DNA from: Cercis canadensis
Lineage: Eukaryota; Streptophyta; Magnoliopsida; Fabales; Fabaceae
Direction of reading: 5' to 3'
DNA length: 64,000 nt
NCBI GenBank assembly: GCA_003255065.1
Contig: QAOA01006617.1
Coordinates: 610,939 to 674,938 of the forward strand
In this document: piece by piece, positions 36,783-50,075 of the stretch
Numbering within the stretch: the first letter of the stretch is position 1
Layout of the letters: the number at the start of each line of letters is the position of its first letter
The notes under the pieces: generated by a model
Databases searched by the model: none
Told to the model about the DNA's origin: nothing
The model's input: the letters and a program-made list of their open reading frames with translations, nothing else
Program-made: the position numbers and the translations under genes

Positions 36783-39700
36783 CTAGCCAACAAGATTCCA
36801 CCATTTCTTCTTTTTCTTCATGTAGGAGGATGTTGGTACTTCTGGATATGGAACAATGTATAAGATATTAAAATAATGAAGTAAGATAAACTAGCACTTT
36901 AATTACTCCAACTGCAATCTCCTGCTAATAGAAGAATGAGATCCCACAAGCAGAAACCAAATTTTAAATGCAGAGTCAAATAGAAATATTTTGGTGAAAA
37001 GATGAGCAATAACTACACAATTTCTTTCTTTTTTTTTCCTTTTCTATAATTTTCTTTCAATAAACGGAAAGTAAGCTTTATTTGAGGTAAACTAAACTGC
37101 AAAGAAAATATATTGGGAGACATGGGATAGGCTAGTATAGCAGTACAAGTCCAATGCAAGCAAGCTTACCATCTTAGATTACAACTCCAAATAAAACAAC
37201 TTAATGTGACAAATGATTGCTATACTAAATTAAGTTGTAAATATGTACCAGTAACCACTAAAAATTAATGTAAAAAGCATGGAAAAAGAAATACACTAGA
37301 ATTCTGAAAGATCAACAGAGAGCAATTCGGTAAGTTTCTTTTTGTTCTTCAGATCAAAGTCGGTTAGATTAAACCCTTTTATATATAGGCATCATCCATG
37401 CTCCAACTGTTATATGAGAAAGTCTTGCCATTATTTGTTCCTCAGAGGACTAATGACATAATAACTAATAAATGGTAGCACAACATGGGACATGTTCTCA
37501 ACCTTTCTCAGAGATAGGAACCCTAATTGAAATACATTCAGAGACTTAATGGAGCATTATCAAAATTAAACTGGTTGCAGAAACACATTAACCATACACT
37601 CTAATTTAAGAGCATCACATTCTCATGTATATAGTTTCTCCAGTGTGATTGTATACAATGCAAAGATGTTACCTCCTTCTGGATAGATTGAATTGTAATG
37701 CACCTCTGCCCAAAAGCTCAAAAATATAACTGCAAGATCACAAATCATAACTATATGCTTAGTATATGTACCTTAAAAAACTCTTAGAAAGATTATTAGC
37801 AGTCTCACCCTGGTTATCTACAAAAATTGACTGCTAAGTCTTTTATAAATAACTGGGACATTACCAGTTCGCAAATCTGCTCATTTTGCATCTCATAGAG
37901 GACGAAGGAACAGAGAAGGCAACAAAAAGGTTGACTAAAATATTCAATTGCTTATGTATCTTTTTCACTGCCCCATAATTTTTTGATTTCTTTTACCAGA
38001 TACAAGTATAGAATAATAAACAATATGTCATCCAGATGAAAGATGAACTAGTAATAAAAAAATGATCCAAATAAACAAGCCAACTAAGTCAAGTCACATA
38101 TGGCCATAAAAAGTCACGACCATTACCACTTTATAGTTAGTTACTGCTGCCAAAGTCTACACCGTTCTTCTTAATTCTGATGACAGCAGTTAACAACTCT
38201 CTTCAGTCCATTCTGTGTCCAATTTTGACTTTGTACTAATTTCTCGGAAACTTCTACTTAAAAAACTTAACCCATCCTCTCCCCAAGAGTGCACATAGAT
38301 GGCAGGTTCATAAAACTTAACCCTTATGCAGTTTGAAGATTCAAAGCAGATAAAGTTATCCTTTTGATAAAAGAAGATATTAATTACAAAAAAAGGAAGA
38401 ATCTATAGTTTTAGAGGATAAGATATCTGAACTTTAGGATCATGGCTTGCTTTAACAGAAAGAATTGCAGGCATATGGTTCTTTTCTTGAACTTTCTTTC
38501 TTTCTTTCTATTCTTCCAACAGTAAAAGTCAAACCAACATGGTAAGATTTGAGATTTGACCGTCTCCACATTCTTAAAGGGGGGGAAAAGGTGCATTGCA
38601 ATTAGTCCGGACAGTCATTTCCCCTTCAATTAAATGATTCCAATTACAATATATAGCTACATTAGTTTTCACTTCTTTTTTTCATTTTAACATCCTTCAC
38701 TTATTTGATATTTAAATACATTTCTCAAGCAAATATTACAACATTGATGCAGGCCATTCACTATGCATAGAATCTTGAAACAATAACAATTTAACAAATA
38801 TTACTAGTCTTTTCTTACCTCTTTCAGACTTCGGTATCTGTGGAAGAATCTCAATGTAACATGTGTCCTTGAAAGAAGTGATGACAAAAATTTTGACACC
38901 ATACTGAAATAACAGACAATAAGCCATAAACTAAACAAGAAGTTTTGCATTATAAAAAAATATCCCTTTGATGTCAATAAATTCATTCATAAATCAAAAG
39001 AATAGTAAAATGCTGTTGAAGGTAGACAAACATGAACATAATTGGAAAAATTGATTGTTAATGATCAGCGCCTCACACTACATAGTTTAGAAAACTTGTT
39101 AAAAAGTAGTAAAGATCAATAGAGTAGAGAGAAGAAAAAGAAAAATTGGAGAGAAGGGCGGAGATAGTAGAGAGAGAGAGGAAGAGAGAGCAGAGAAGGA
39201 TAGGATAGGATAGGATAGCGGAGGGAGAGAGAGAATAAGGACAAAGACTAAGAAATAGAAAATAGTAAAAACAAAAAAAAACAGAAGAAGTCATCAGTGT
39301 ACCAAAGCTCTCAAATCCCTTTGCATATTGGAAACAGAAAGAGAAATTCCCTTCAAGAAACCATGGGCAGAGCACCAAAGAAAAGACATATAAAGACAAC
39401 ATTATCCTATAACAGCTCTAAGGACAGAGAAGCATCCTGAAAAACACAAGCATTTTTTTCCAACCAAATACACATCATAACAGCAAAGACCAGACGCTGC
39501 CATAAAGCTTTACCCTCCTTACTCCTTCCAAATTTCCTTTTCTTTCTTTTTGGTAAAACTTACTTACTTCAAATTACATACCTCAGATGCAACTCAAGGG
39601 AATAAGTACGCATGGGATTAAATGAAGAAAATCTACTCCCAAACATTTAATATGTTTGCAAAAGTAGAAACAAGACAGAAAGGCTTATACTTCCTCATAC

Positions 39701-39976
39701 CCAATCTGCAGCAGCCTGCAATGTGACATGATCACCCCATTCACCACTCCTATTACATCCACAGGAAAAGGTATCAGCAAGTAAAAGGAGTTTTCAATAG
39801 CAATATCATATCAAATCTTAGAACTTTAAGATGGATAACAACATACTTGCTCATCTTCTTCAGATACTCACTATAAGCCATAGGAACATAATCCAAGTAT
39901 AGCTCTTGTTGAGATTTGAGCTAACAAAGCACCCAAAAAAAAAATTTATTGGAAAAAAAAAAAAAAAAAAAANNNN

Positions 39977-40020
<44 letters not shown>

Positions 40021-42953
40021 AATAAGAAGGCTCAGAACAAGTACACCTTTACAAACAACAACCAACCTGTTGAACAATTTGATCACGTACAAATTTGTGG
40101 TGCTCTGGGGAACGGTAAAGCTGATCCGACAATGCACGAAACTGAGAGAATATTAAACCATAAGTCAACTTCGACTGAAAAATAAGGACTATCACTTCAG
40201 GAAGATAAATAACCAACCTGACAGTTACCATCTCCTGCAACCTTTTGCTCAATCAGATCATATAACTGCAGTCTAACATGGACAAAAATTCTTTGAATTA
40301 GATAATAATTAGAATAAGTGAATAAGAAACTAAGAGAAAGAAATATAAAAATTCCAATAACTGAAGCAGCATCTAGTTTTACTGTCACAGGGGTACTGAC
40401 ATGAACCTAAATGGATGTATATACATATAACCTATGCAGGTGAAATGCATATAAGTTATGAAACATGAATCTTAATTTTTAACAATCAATACAAACCTTG
40501 TGATTCTATCTGATTAAATACACATCAATAACTGAAGCAGCATCTAGTTCTACTGTCACAGGGGTACTGACATGAACCTAAATGGATGTATACGCATATA
40601 ACCTATGCAGGTGAAATGCATATAAGTTACAAAACATGAGTCTTGAATTTTTAACAATCAATACAAACCTTGTGATTCTATCTGATTAAATACACATAAA
40701 TTGCAAAACCTAATTATTTATATCACTTCTCCATGGTGAGTACAAGGTAACAGAAAACACCAAAAATCAATATCCACCTGAGTCTCGATCAGTCAAAAAC
40801 TATATTAGTGACTAGGATAAGGGATAAAAACCTACCTTTAAATGCTTTTGATATGTTAAGCAAAAATAAATGTCTTTATTGGGTTCTCCATTGGATAGAG
40901 ATTTGTTATGCATTAAGCCAATCTCATCCCATTCCTTCTCAAAATTCCAGGACAATCTCAAAACGTATATAAAGAATTTCTTCATAACATTATCTTATAT
41001 GGATTTTTATGTTTTCTCCAGATGCTTTAAAGAATCATGTGCTCCCAAAGACTTCCAATTCAAAGTCATTCCAGATATACTTTTACAGCAATCAAATCTT
41101 ATTATGCTCTTTGGAGAACATTCAATTTTTCCTTTGTTTTGCAAACCATAAAAGCAGTCATTCATATATCCAATTAATAAATCTCACATCAAGTTCCAGT
41201 CAAAACTCAAGAATCCTTGAACACTTCCCAATAACTCGCCAGGTGGTAGCTACCAAAACCATTTAAAGCAAGAAAAATTAACAACACAATAAATTCTTTG
41301 CGGAGACCACTCAATCTAAGATCAGAGTAAGCAATATTAAACAGAATATTGCTCAAGACCTGTCTAGCAGCCTCTGATGATCTGATATTTCTTCGTCATC
41401 CGAGGGTAATTTTTCATTTATTTTAGGAACATGCTGCAAACACAAAAGTGATATATGAGTGTAAAAGACAAGTATAAATGCATCTTGGACAGATAATTGT
41501 GCTTGTACTCAGGCATGGAAACAGAGAAAGGAGATACAGGACAAGATATCATCTAAAACAAAGTTAATAAAACTGAAAGAAAAGGAAACACAAAGACAGA
41601 AAGTCAAAACAACAAAGCCCTCTAAACCAGTATATGGAGAAACCCCCAAAGAGAAACTTGTATATAGAAAAATTATCCCAAAGCAAAGGAGATAGCATGT
41701 CTCTTGATTAACCTCTCAAATCACTCTTAACCAATTTTGCCAAGAAAGCCAATATCAATCACTCTAACCAATTCACCCTTGATTGGAAATCAAGATCAGC
41801 AAATGAAACACCAAACAAATTAACTTTTTCCTACCCAGGTTCTTTAAAGCCTGAGTTTTGTTCAACCCGATCCAGAAGCAATTCAGTAAAGTCAATAGAG
41901 TAATCCAGGAATCAAAATCTCCAAGGTATTTTCATTTTAATAACCATGCCAAGGTCCAAAATGCTATACTTAAGGTAATTCTAAGTACATGACTCTAATT
42001 TTACATACAAGTTCTAGTGTGTGGTACAAAATGACTCCTTAATTATATGTTCATTTTTCATATTGAATAGGATAAAAATAATCAATTTTTTCCATGTATA
42101 TTACATGGATTAAAGCTTATCATTTGCAAGATACAAGAATGTGAGTGAAATTAGTACAAATGACAATGGATGATTTCACCGAGAAAAGATTAAGACACCA
42201 GATGTCAACTGATAAAATTGGAAAGTATAGTAAAAGGAAAAATAAGTCAACTCTAAAGCATCAGCAAGTGGATGTATGAAAGCTAAACTTACAGGAACCG
42301 GAACCATCTGATTTAATCTTTTTCCTACTTCACCATCCAGAGCAGACTCATCTGATATTTCCAGCGAATGCCACACATCTTCAGTAAAAACAGGTATTTC
42401 TCCCGAACCAGAAGATGAAGTAGAAATTTCAATTTCATTCACCATATCATTTTCCTTTTCGTTGGGACGATAGTTATCCAATTCTTTCATGTTATTGGGA
42501 TCATCTACGGCTTTCTGATAAGTTCCATTCCCTGGACATGGTTGATAACCCATCATGACAGGTGTTACAAAATATACCAAGGCTAAAAAGAAAATAAAAT
42601 AAAGTAAATAAATTTGCCAGGTATGTAATACCATAATTGTAGTCTCTATTTGAACCATAAAGCCAATCTTGTTCAAGAATGGATGCCCGCTGCTCATTCT
42701 CAACATGAGATAGCCCAGAAGCTTCCATAGAATCAAGCCGTGATAATTCTTCTTGATAAGCACGTGCAACAGCCTCATCATTCTCCACATTTGTATGCTG
42801 ACAGAAACCTTCTCTCACATACTCAACTCGACTTAAATCGGAATCATATTGAGTTATAATACCAGGTGAACCACTATTGGAAAGTGTGCAAACATCTAGT
42901 AGATGAAGACCCCAGCGAACAACATCAGGATCCATATTATATGCTGTAGTCAT
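36783..42953 (-). CDS. OTU9: OTU-domain deubiquitinating cysteine protease (OTU9-like)
   Basis: Predicted 379-aa ovarian-tumour family protease that removes ubiquitin from substrates. Coding exons in transcript order: 42632-42953, 42293-42582, 41360-41433, 40218-40272, 40067-40141, 39847-39920, 39701-39749, 38819-38903, 37673-37729, 36783-36841; all phases close. The catalytic loop AGDGNCQFRALSDQLY places Asp243 and Cys246 at the active site. The catalytic His is His352 in FWAEVHYNSIYP. Between them are YLDYVPMAYSEYLKKMSKSG, WGDHVTLQAAADWYGVKIFV and CYIEILPQ. The N-terminal 210 residues are acidic and linker-like. It ends KKKKKWWNLVG, as in plant OTU9/OTU10. A short alternative acceptor in exon 2 (at CCAG|GGAATGG) would also keep frame and drop 18 residues. 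A non-coding first exon lies upstream. Confidence 0.93.
39951..40018. repeat. Long poly-A tract with NNNN
   Basis: About 65 bases of A interrupted by four Ns at 39973-39976, inside an intron of the OTU gene between exons at 39920 and 40067. Length unresolved; could also be the tail of a small retroposed sequence, but no body is recognisable. Confidence 0.8.
40355..40697 (+). repeat. Tandem direct duplication (171/172 bp) inside an OTU intron
   Basis: 40355-40525 and 40526-40697 are adjacent copies differing at about seven positions, including a one-base insertion, without an N between them. They lie in the intron between coding exons at 40272 and 41360 and do not duplicate an exon. The divergence suggests a real tandem duplication, unlike the N-joined pairs. 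Confidence 0.85.
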
Positions 42954-43037
42954 GTACCTTTATAAGACCCAGCAACTCTATCTGCTACCAAAACTAAGTT
43001 GCTTTGTATTTAAGCCCCTAAGAGTTCGATTGCTGCC

Positions 43038-43089
<52 letters not shown>

Positions 43090-44200
43090 ACGTGTCATAT
43101 GGGTTACAATGCATTCAAACATGTGACCTGAATTCTATATGCATAGCATCCCTTGTGTGGATAATCTTGGGCTCCCTTCAGGAATGCAGTAAACTACTAT
43201 AAGAATGTTCACAATATTGTTTGGTAAAAGTATGATGAGAACATAGGAAAGTAAATAGTAAAAGTTATTATCAAACTTCTGAGAATAGTTAATATATATA
43301 AAAAAAAAATATACTATAAGATTAAGTGTATAAAATTTTAAATTACAAAGGCTAGTGGTTAGAATAAGAGAGAAGTTAAAACTTTTATTGGATATTACAA
43401 GTCTCGAATAGCCACAGAAGCTTTAAAAAGATCCCCAAATGCTTCTTCTCAAAAGAACTTTTAGCCTCTATAAAAGAAATGTTTCTGAACACAAACTTGT
43501 ACTAGCTATTGCTTTCTAAATAATAAAAACACCAACAGAAGCCAAAACTTTCCCAAAATCTGACAGCACTCGAAGATAAATCTTATGAATATAAGGGGAA
43601 AAAAATAATGCTTCAATCATCGTACCCTAAATGCTTTATATTCACCCAGTTGAACATCCTATGGCCTCTAATTTTCAAGAATCCGAACAACCCAGAACCA
43701 GAAAGTGAGAAATACTCAATACTTGTTAACAAACAAATTCAAAAGCTTAAAACTTCGGTTCCATCCATGAACATGAAACCTTCATCTCCACCAGAAGCAT
43801 CGAATTTTTAAAATAAAATAAAAAATCCCAAACCCATTCCAAGAAATTTCAGAAATTACTCAAATAAACCAGCAAAATAAGGAATGAGACCAGAAACCCA
43901 TCAAGGAATTGCAAAACTTACCTCGAAAACAAGTAACACGAACCTCGTGGAGAGAAAGATAAATTAAGAGAGGGATTCGAAAATCTGAGCTATGGTAGAG
44001 AGAGAAGATTATTGAGAAGAGAAGAAAGGAGGAAGAATTGAAGGTGTGGAAATGCGATATGAAGGTGAAAGAAAGAATATAGATAAGGGAAGGGAAGGGA
44101 AGGGAGGATTGAGAAGTGGGTAAAAGTTAGCGTCGGCTTAGGCTTAGCTTCTCTTGTTATCGTGAAATTCCGCCCATCTACGTTTCATAGTTCTCGCGCT
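42954..44200 (-). promoter_or_regulatory. 5'UTR exon, 5'UTR intron and promoter of the OTU gene
   Basis: On the minus strand TTTTCGAG|GTAAGTTTTG gives a strong donor at 43921/43922, so a non-coding first exon probably spans 43922 to about 44150. The 5'UTR intron would run from 43921 to shortly above 42960 and includes a poly-A tract at 43039-43087. GC-richer sequence at 44150-44290 is the likely core promoter. Confidence 0.55.
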
Positions 44201-46370
44201 CATTTCGTCTGAACATCGGAAACCCGCCGCGGATTTGCGTCCGACGTGGCATCCTTGTATCGGTAACCGAGGAAGTGCGGTTAAAAATGCCAGGTGTCCA
44301 CTAAATATTTATATTTTTCTTTCTTTTTTTATGTGTTATATTTTTCTTTTTAGTTTAAAGTTTTTTTGACTGAATTTTATTTTTTTGTTATATAACTATT
44401 TTGAGTGAAGTTAGAAGCATATTATTTTCACCGAAAATATTTATTTTTTCTGAGCTGATATTATATTAATCTATAACAGAAAATTTTTTGGTCTTTTTAT
44501 TACTAACTTTTTTTGTTTCTTCTAAAATTTAAGTCTCATAAATTTAAGTTGGCAAATACTACCATGCCTATTGTTACAAATGGGTATAGGTACACATTGA
44601 ATAATAACCACTCGTTTGTGGCTTCATCTCTTGTAATTGTATATGACTCTACGAATTACATAATTAAAAGATATTTTTTCTCTCTTTACTTTTCATGTAC
44701 TAACAATGTAAATGATTTTTTTAATATAATCAGTATTTACCAACAAAAAAAAAAACAATGTAAATGCCTTTTACACAATCATTGTAGAGCTAAAAGGCAA
44801 GGTAATTGAAAAGTGATTTAATATCTCTTTGTAGAGATTTTTCTTATGTTGTTAGCGGATAGTTTGTCTGTGACTTTTTTTAAGTTATAATTTTTTTTAT
44901 GTATTATCAAAAAAAATATGTGACTATGCATGGAAAAACTATTAAAACTTTAATTACTTTGATGATACGGTATTTATTTTTATTTAGTGATAGTAGATAT
45001 AATTTTACTAGTTCAAATTTAAACATTTTTCTTAAATCTTAGCTAGGTTCGGCAATTAAATTAAATAATGATTGAGTGTACTATGTCTATCGGGTACTTA
45101 CATCATAATATGCTTCACCAGCACATTACTATAACAATACTTTTTAGCTTTAAAGTTTAAACGTGTAATTTTTTTCATAATGAATGTAATAATAAGAGCT
45201 TTTATTTGACAAGCCTAGGATCATGCAAGAAAAGGGACTTACTTCTCATGATGTCAGTGAATGTTCACAATCGATCGACCTCTTTAATTTTATGATAAAG
45301 TTCAAATCTTTAATTAACTTGTGTATCATAATTTACTAGGTGTGGGTGGTCTTACCTTTTAGGTATCGTTATCTACTAAATATTTTTATATATATCATAC
45401 TTATCTTAATTTAAAAAAAAATTAACTTAAAAGTTTCGCCTAAGATATGCTGTTAAAATTATTCGAAGAGAAATTTAGTCTCAATGAACCTTACAAATAT
45501 ATAATAAGTTTTTAGTTATTTTCAATAATCTAAAGATTAATTCGTAACAAATTAAGTCAAAAAACACTTTTTTATTATTTAATTCAAGGTAATTAGTCAC
45601 ACAACATACCTTTTTAACTAAAAACAAATTATAAAATTGATAAGGGAAAATAATTTTATAGTAGAAAATATATTTTCGAAAAATAATTGGAAATAACAAT
45701 ATTTTACTAAGAAATATTTTTCGTCTGAAAACATTCTTTCTAAAAGAGGACAAAAATGACCTTATTGTAGAAAATGGCTTCCCCTTCTTAAAACAGAAAA
45801 ACATTTTCTACTTTCTTGAAATGGTAACTTACCATCATTAATTAAGAATTAATATATATGGTACCTACTTATAGCCTCAAATTATCCAAAAGGCAAAATG
45901 GATAATTTAAATAGTATTAGAAGAACCAAACTAGAATTAATATATATACAAAATTTATGGGTCTTTTTTTTTATTTTTTTGCAAACATAATGACACAAAC
46001 AATGGTTGTGTTTGAAAGTACTTTTTTTTTTGTTTTTAAAAATAGTTTTTGAAAATAACACTCTCTTATTTTTGTTTTCTTGTTTTTGAAAACAGTCTTT
46101 TTTTTGTTTTATTAGTTTTAAAAAACAAAAAATGGTTTTTAAAAATAAAAATCAAACAGACCCAATAATTTTCTCAAAATTTTTCTGTCAGCCATCACAA
46201 TAGATATAGAATAATATTTTTATGCCCCAAACATTGAAAAAATAGTTTCTACCCCAAAAATAACAAACAAGCGAAAGAAAATTTTGAAAGTTATATTTTG
46301 AAAAAAAAAAACACAGATATAATAAAACGTAAGCACTAAAAGAAACCTATAGTAGACTTCTTAGATTTTT

Positions 46371-46560
46371 TTTTTTTTTTTTCATAGATAGATAGAACTA
46401 AATTTTTTAGTTGGGGCTATGAGAGATGAGAATTTGAANTTTTTTTTTGTCATAGATAGATAGAACTAAATTTTTTAGTTGGGGCTATGAGAGATGAGAA
46501 TTTGAATCTAGAATCTCAACATTTTCGAGAAATTTCTAGACTAATTATGATATATATGCA
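46371..46560 (-). mobile_element. SINE-like element, copy B (partly duplicated by an N join)
   Basis: On the minus strand: a 5' part around CATAATTAGTCTAGAAATTT, a box B-like GATTCAAATTCTC, then CCCAACTAAAAAATTTAG, TTCTATCTATCTATGAC and an A-tail. The 3' portion is present twice (46371-46438 and 46440-46506) around an N at 46439, the usual assembly signature here. Confidence 0.5.
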
Positions 46561-47454
46561 TGTGTGACTTCTCATAATTCAATTTATAGAGACAATTACA
46601 TTTAAATTGATGCACTATATTTTACAAGTTTTTAATATTTTTTTTTGAAGTGAAATTGACCATATGGAGTTCAACATGTAAGTGCATTTTTATTTTAATA
46701 CTTTTGGATATAATTCCAAGTTTAAACACATAATTTATAATTAAGTTTTGAGAACAACTTCAATATCACTTAATCATTAGCTGTTTGGTTTAAGCACACT
46801 ACAAATGTTCAACAGGGCCATTGGAAAGAAAGACAAAGATAGAAAACAATATAGGAGATAAACCTCATCACTTAATTTAATGAAACATTGTTTACATGAA
46901 TTAGTCTATTATAAATATAGAAGATATACAGAAGAAATTTTTTACCAAGTAAAGGATTTCTTGCCGTGTCTTGTAGTGCAAATCAAGATAGAGTAAATTA
47001 TCAACTTCTTCAATCTCCATAGATTCATAAGTAAATTTTGTATGGTATGTAGAATTTAGTCATATGAAGCAAGGAGTTCCTTTTTCTTTTTTGGGTACAA
47101 AAGAGAAAAACAGGAAAAACTAACTATGAGAAAACAAAATGTACGCAAAATCGGCATGATGTGATCCTTGAACCAAGTAGTTCTTCTAGGATGAGCAAAG
47201 AAGCATTGAGTTGTTCTAGCACATAAATAAAATATAAACCTTAATCAACACCTTAGTCATTTTCTGGAAAATATTGCAGGAAGAATATAGCCCACAGGCA
47301 TCAAACTCATGGAAAATATTGCAGGAAGAACACTTGTAAATTCTCATTCACCAAGTGATTAGATAACCTTGAGAAAAAATTTATTAAATAGGTGATAGAG
47401 GTTGCTAATCCTCCACGTACGCCACAAGCTTATTTGGCAACCAACTTCATTCAA

Positions 47455-47556
47455 CATGAATAAACAACTCACCTTGCCGGGGTTGATGTTGATCTATTCC
47501 TAGCACTAGCAGCAACAGCAAAAACAGTTGCCGCCCAATCATCCATCTCGGCCATG
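47455..47556 (-). pseudogene. Short first-exon-like frame, unrecognised (possible gene fragment)
   Basis: On the minus strand an ATG at 47556 opens a frame starting MAEMDDWAATVFAVAASARN and reaching CCGGCAAG|GTGAGT, a good donor at about 47478. The MDDWA start recalls small plant DUF3339 proteins, but the remainder does not match, no following exon is seen, and another frame carries a hydrophobic stretch instead. Best treated as a broken fragment or chance frame. Confidence 0.2.
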
Positions 47557-48180
47557 GTCTTGGTTCCAGAGGAGGAGGAGGAAGAATAATGGAGGTCTTG
47601 GGCCTAATTAGAATTGAACGAATGAGAATGGAGAATAAAGAAGAAAAAAAGGGCACAATTGTCTTTTTACAAATAAAAAACTTTCCCATGACATGAGAAT
47701 CCAAGATTCACAACTTCCCAATGAGAAAGTTTTTGTGGGAAACTTGGTTCAAAATTATTCCCAAAAATTCTATTTGTTTGTGAATGTTTTTTTGAAATCT
47801 TGTACTAAACATGAGAATTTTTTAATTTCCTATGTTGTGATTCCTAAAAAACTAAAAAAGTTCTTGTACCAAACGTTAGCTAAAAAGTTTTAAGTTTCGC
47901 TATTGATTAGAAAACATGACATATAAACTCAAGTACTCTAGACTAGTCCTTATAATATTTTCATTTTAGTTGACTGCATTATGCACCAAATCTTGAAGAA
48001 AGTGGTAAATGCATGTATAACTACAAAAAAAAAGGAAAAAAAAAATCATCTAATATAGGACACATGTTTCAGCCCTTGTTTCATGATATTATGATAATAT
48101 GCTATAAAAATCATTATAAAATAAACAATATAAATGAAATCATCATTCAATTGGAATTAAACTAATTCAACCCAGGAGAA

Positions 48181-48560
48181 CAAGTTAATTAAGTGACTAA
48201 TAAGAAAGGTGACAATGCTTGATCTGAGCTAAAAGTCAAAAGGTGGAGAATGTTGGTTGGGAGTGTGAACTACACAGTAACAAGTGAGCTAAAGGTCAGA
48301 TGTTGATACTCGAGCTCCGAAGCTTAAGTTAGTATGGTCCGAGCTAAAGAGTGCAATCAATGTTAAGAGAAACAAAAATCTTTATACCTATGGTTGAAGG
48401 CTATTTATAGGTGATGACTAAGGGATATGGTGGTTATATACAGATTTGATTATGTGGGCTTTTGGCCAAATAGACCTAAATGCAATGGACCGAAAGACTA
48501 GGTATCTACAAAAGGCTACACGTGAAGCTAGTTTACAATTTTATATGTTCATAACCAAAT
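48181..48560 (-). mobile_element. Possible LTR-type repeat remnant
   Basis: Repeated phrases such as GAGCTAAAAGTCA, GAGCTAAAGGTCAGA and CGAGCTCCGAAGCTTAAGTT, followed by a GGTTGAAGGCTATTTATAGG block. This layout resembles the LTRs of some eudicot retrotransposons as I remember them. No internal coding region or matching LTR is visible in this window. Confidence 0.3.
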
Positions 48561-48802
48561 CTTTTTCTCTTTCTCCTTTCTCATGATAAAAGAAGTTTTC
48601 ACTTATAACGTTGGTAGAGGAACTAGAAAGTGCACGAGAAATTTTCACTTAAAAGGCAATGCATCAGAAGCCAACAAATGATAAGATATAAACAAATTTC
48701 CAAGGAATCCATGAACTTCAATATGTCCATCAACAATGCTCTTGGACTTGCTTTTGAACCTCATCTTCTTGAAAAGTCATTGGCAATCTTCAAACTTACG
48801 GT

Positions 48803-48935
48803 ACTTTTTTTGTGTGTTATTAAATAGATATAGTTAAATTTTTTAGTGGAGAATATGAGAATTAAACCTAGGACTTTGACCTTTTTGAGAGACCAATTCT
48901 TAAATCAATTATATTGTATATGCTTGTGCAAACTT
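48803..48935 (-). mobile_element. SINE-like element, copy C
   Basis: On the minus strand: GCATATACAATATAATTGA, then GGTCTCTCAAAAAGG, box B-like GGTTTAATTCTC, then CCACTAAAAAATTTAACTA, TATCTATTTAATA and an A-rich end (T-run at 48804-48811 on plus). Same order of blocks as copies A and B. Confidence 0.45.
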
Positions 48936-49612
48936 ATGATGCTTCTAACCTTATAACCATAGTTTCTTCTCATAAATGAATAGATATACGATGATGTTCA
49001 TGTAGCTCTATAATGAGAGATATTGCCAAGTGTTGGGAGCTTTTTGAAAAATCAGCTCGCCCATTTCACCCAATTGCTTGATATTTTCTTCAAATATTTT
49101 AAAAAAAAAAATCTTTTATCTTAAAACAAACTTTTGATCCCAATGAGCCCATAACTTTGTTAGATATTTTAAGTTACGAGCCAATAAGAACTAATTAATC
49201 TTTTTTTTTTCTTATTATCAAAGGAAAATGCATTAATTAAAATGCTCCTAAGATCTGTACAATTAATGGTCTTGGGAGCATATGCCCCATAGTATAAGCC
49301 CTATATTTAATTAATAGAGAGTCATTTTCTTGCCAGTATGATTATCTAAAGTCAGTGTATTTGTTCTCTGCTCTCTTATACTTTTTTTATTTCTCTTCTC
49401 CCTCTTTACATGTTTTCTCTTTTTTCTGCTTTAGTTGTTCGTGCGTCGCAACTACACTAGTACATAGATAATTAAGAAGGATGGAACCTCACTTAACGTA
49501 CACAAAAATCATGTTCATTTCCAGGCATTAATTGTTCCATTTCCTATAAGATTAACTGCATATTTCTGTAACCCATCAACTACCGTGTTAGCTTTTCTAC
49601 AAGCATGGTGCN

Positions 49613-50075
49613 ATGTTCCAATTTGGGGGTTAGGGTTCGTGTTCCGATTTGGGAAAATAATGCATAAATGGCTGGGTCATTTTGGGGGGATTTCGGTGCT
49701 TGAGGGAAATCTGGTTTCAGCCTTATTTCGAATTGATTGTGTTCTTGCACGATGGAGTTCTTCTCCTCCCAAACCAGAACGACGCCGTCTATGCTAAGAA
49801 TGGGAGGCCTCCAAAACGGCGTCGTATTTGTTACTTCCATGCCACCAGCCAACTTCCATGCCTAGTCAGCTTGCCAGCTAAGCATTTGACGGCCACATAG
49901 GCACTTAACGTGCCACATGGTGTTTTCCGTGAAGACCCACTAACAGAGATCAGCGGTGGACTAAAATGGCTAACGGATTGATCTTTCAGGGACCAAATTG
50001 TCGCTAAAAATCTTCCAGGGACCAAAGTGTCACCGAACCTATCTTTCAGGGACCAAAAAGGGGTTTTACTCAAAA
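49613..50075 (-). mobile_element. Dispersed-repeat-like segment with three GGGACCAAA units
   Basis: GC-richer island. At its right end three units begin at 49982, 50011 and 50042, each TCTTYCAGGGACCAAA, spaced 29-31 bp. Internally there is an ACGACGCCGT / ACGGCGTCGT inverted pair near 49780 and 49820. Such TTTTGGTCCCTG ends recur in plant non-autonomous elements, as I remember them. No transposase frame is visible. A single N sits at 49612. Confidence 0.4.

Noticed and set aside
39140..39240. GA-rich stretch with GGATA repeats
   Set aside because: Simple low-complexity sequence in an OTU intron; no sign of function beyond microsatellite.
39946..40185. Lysine- or phenylalanine-rich frames over the poly-A/NNNN tract
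   Set aside because: Artefact of a homopolymer in an intron of the OTU gene.
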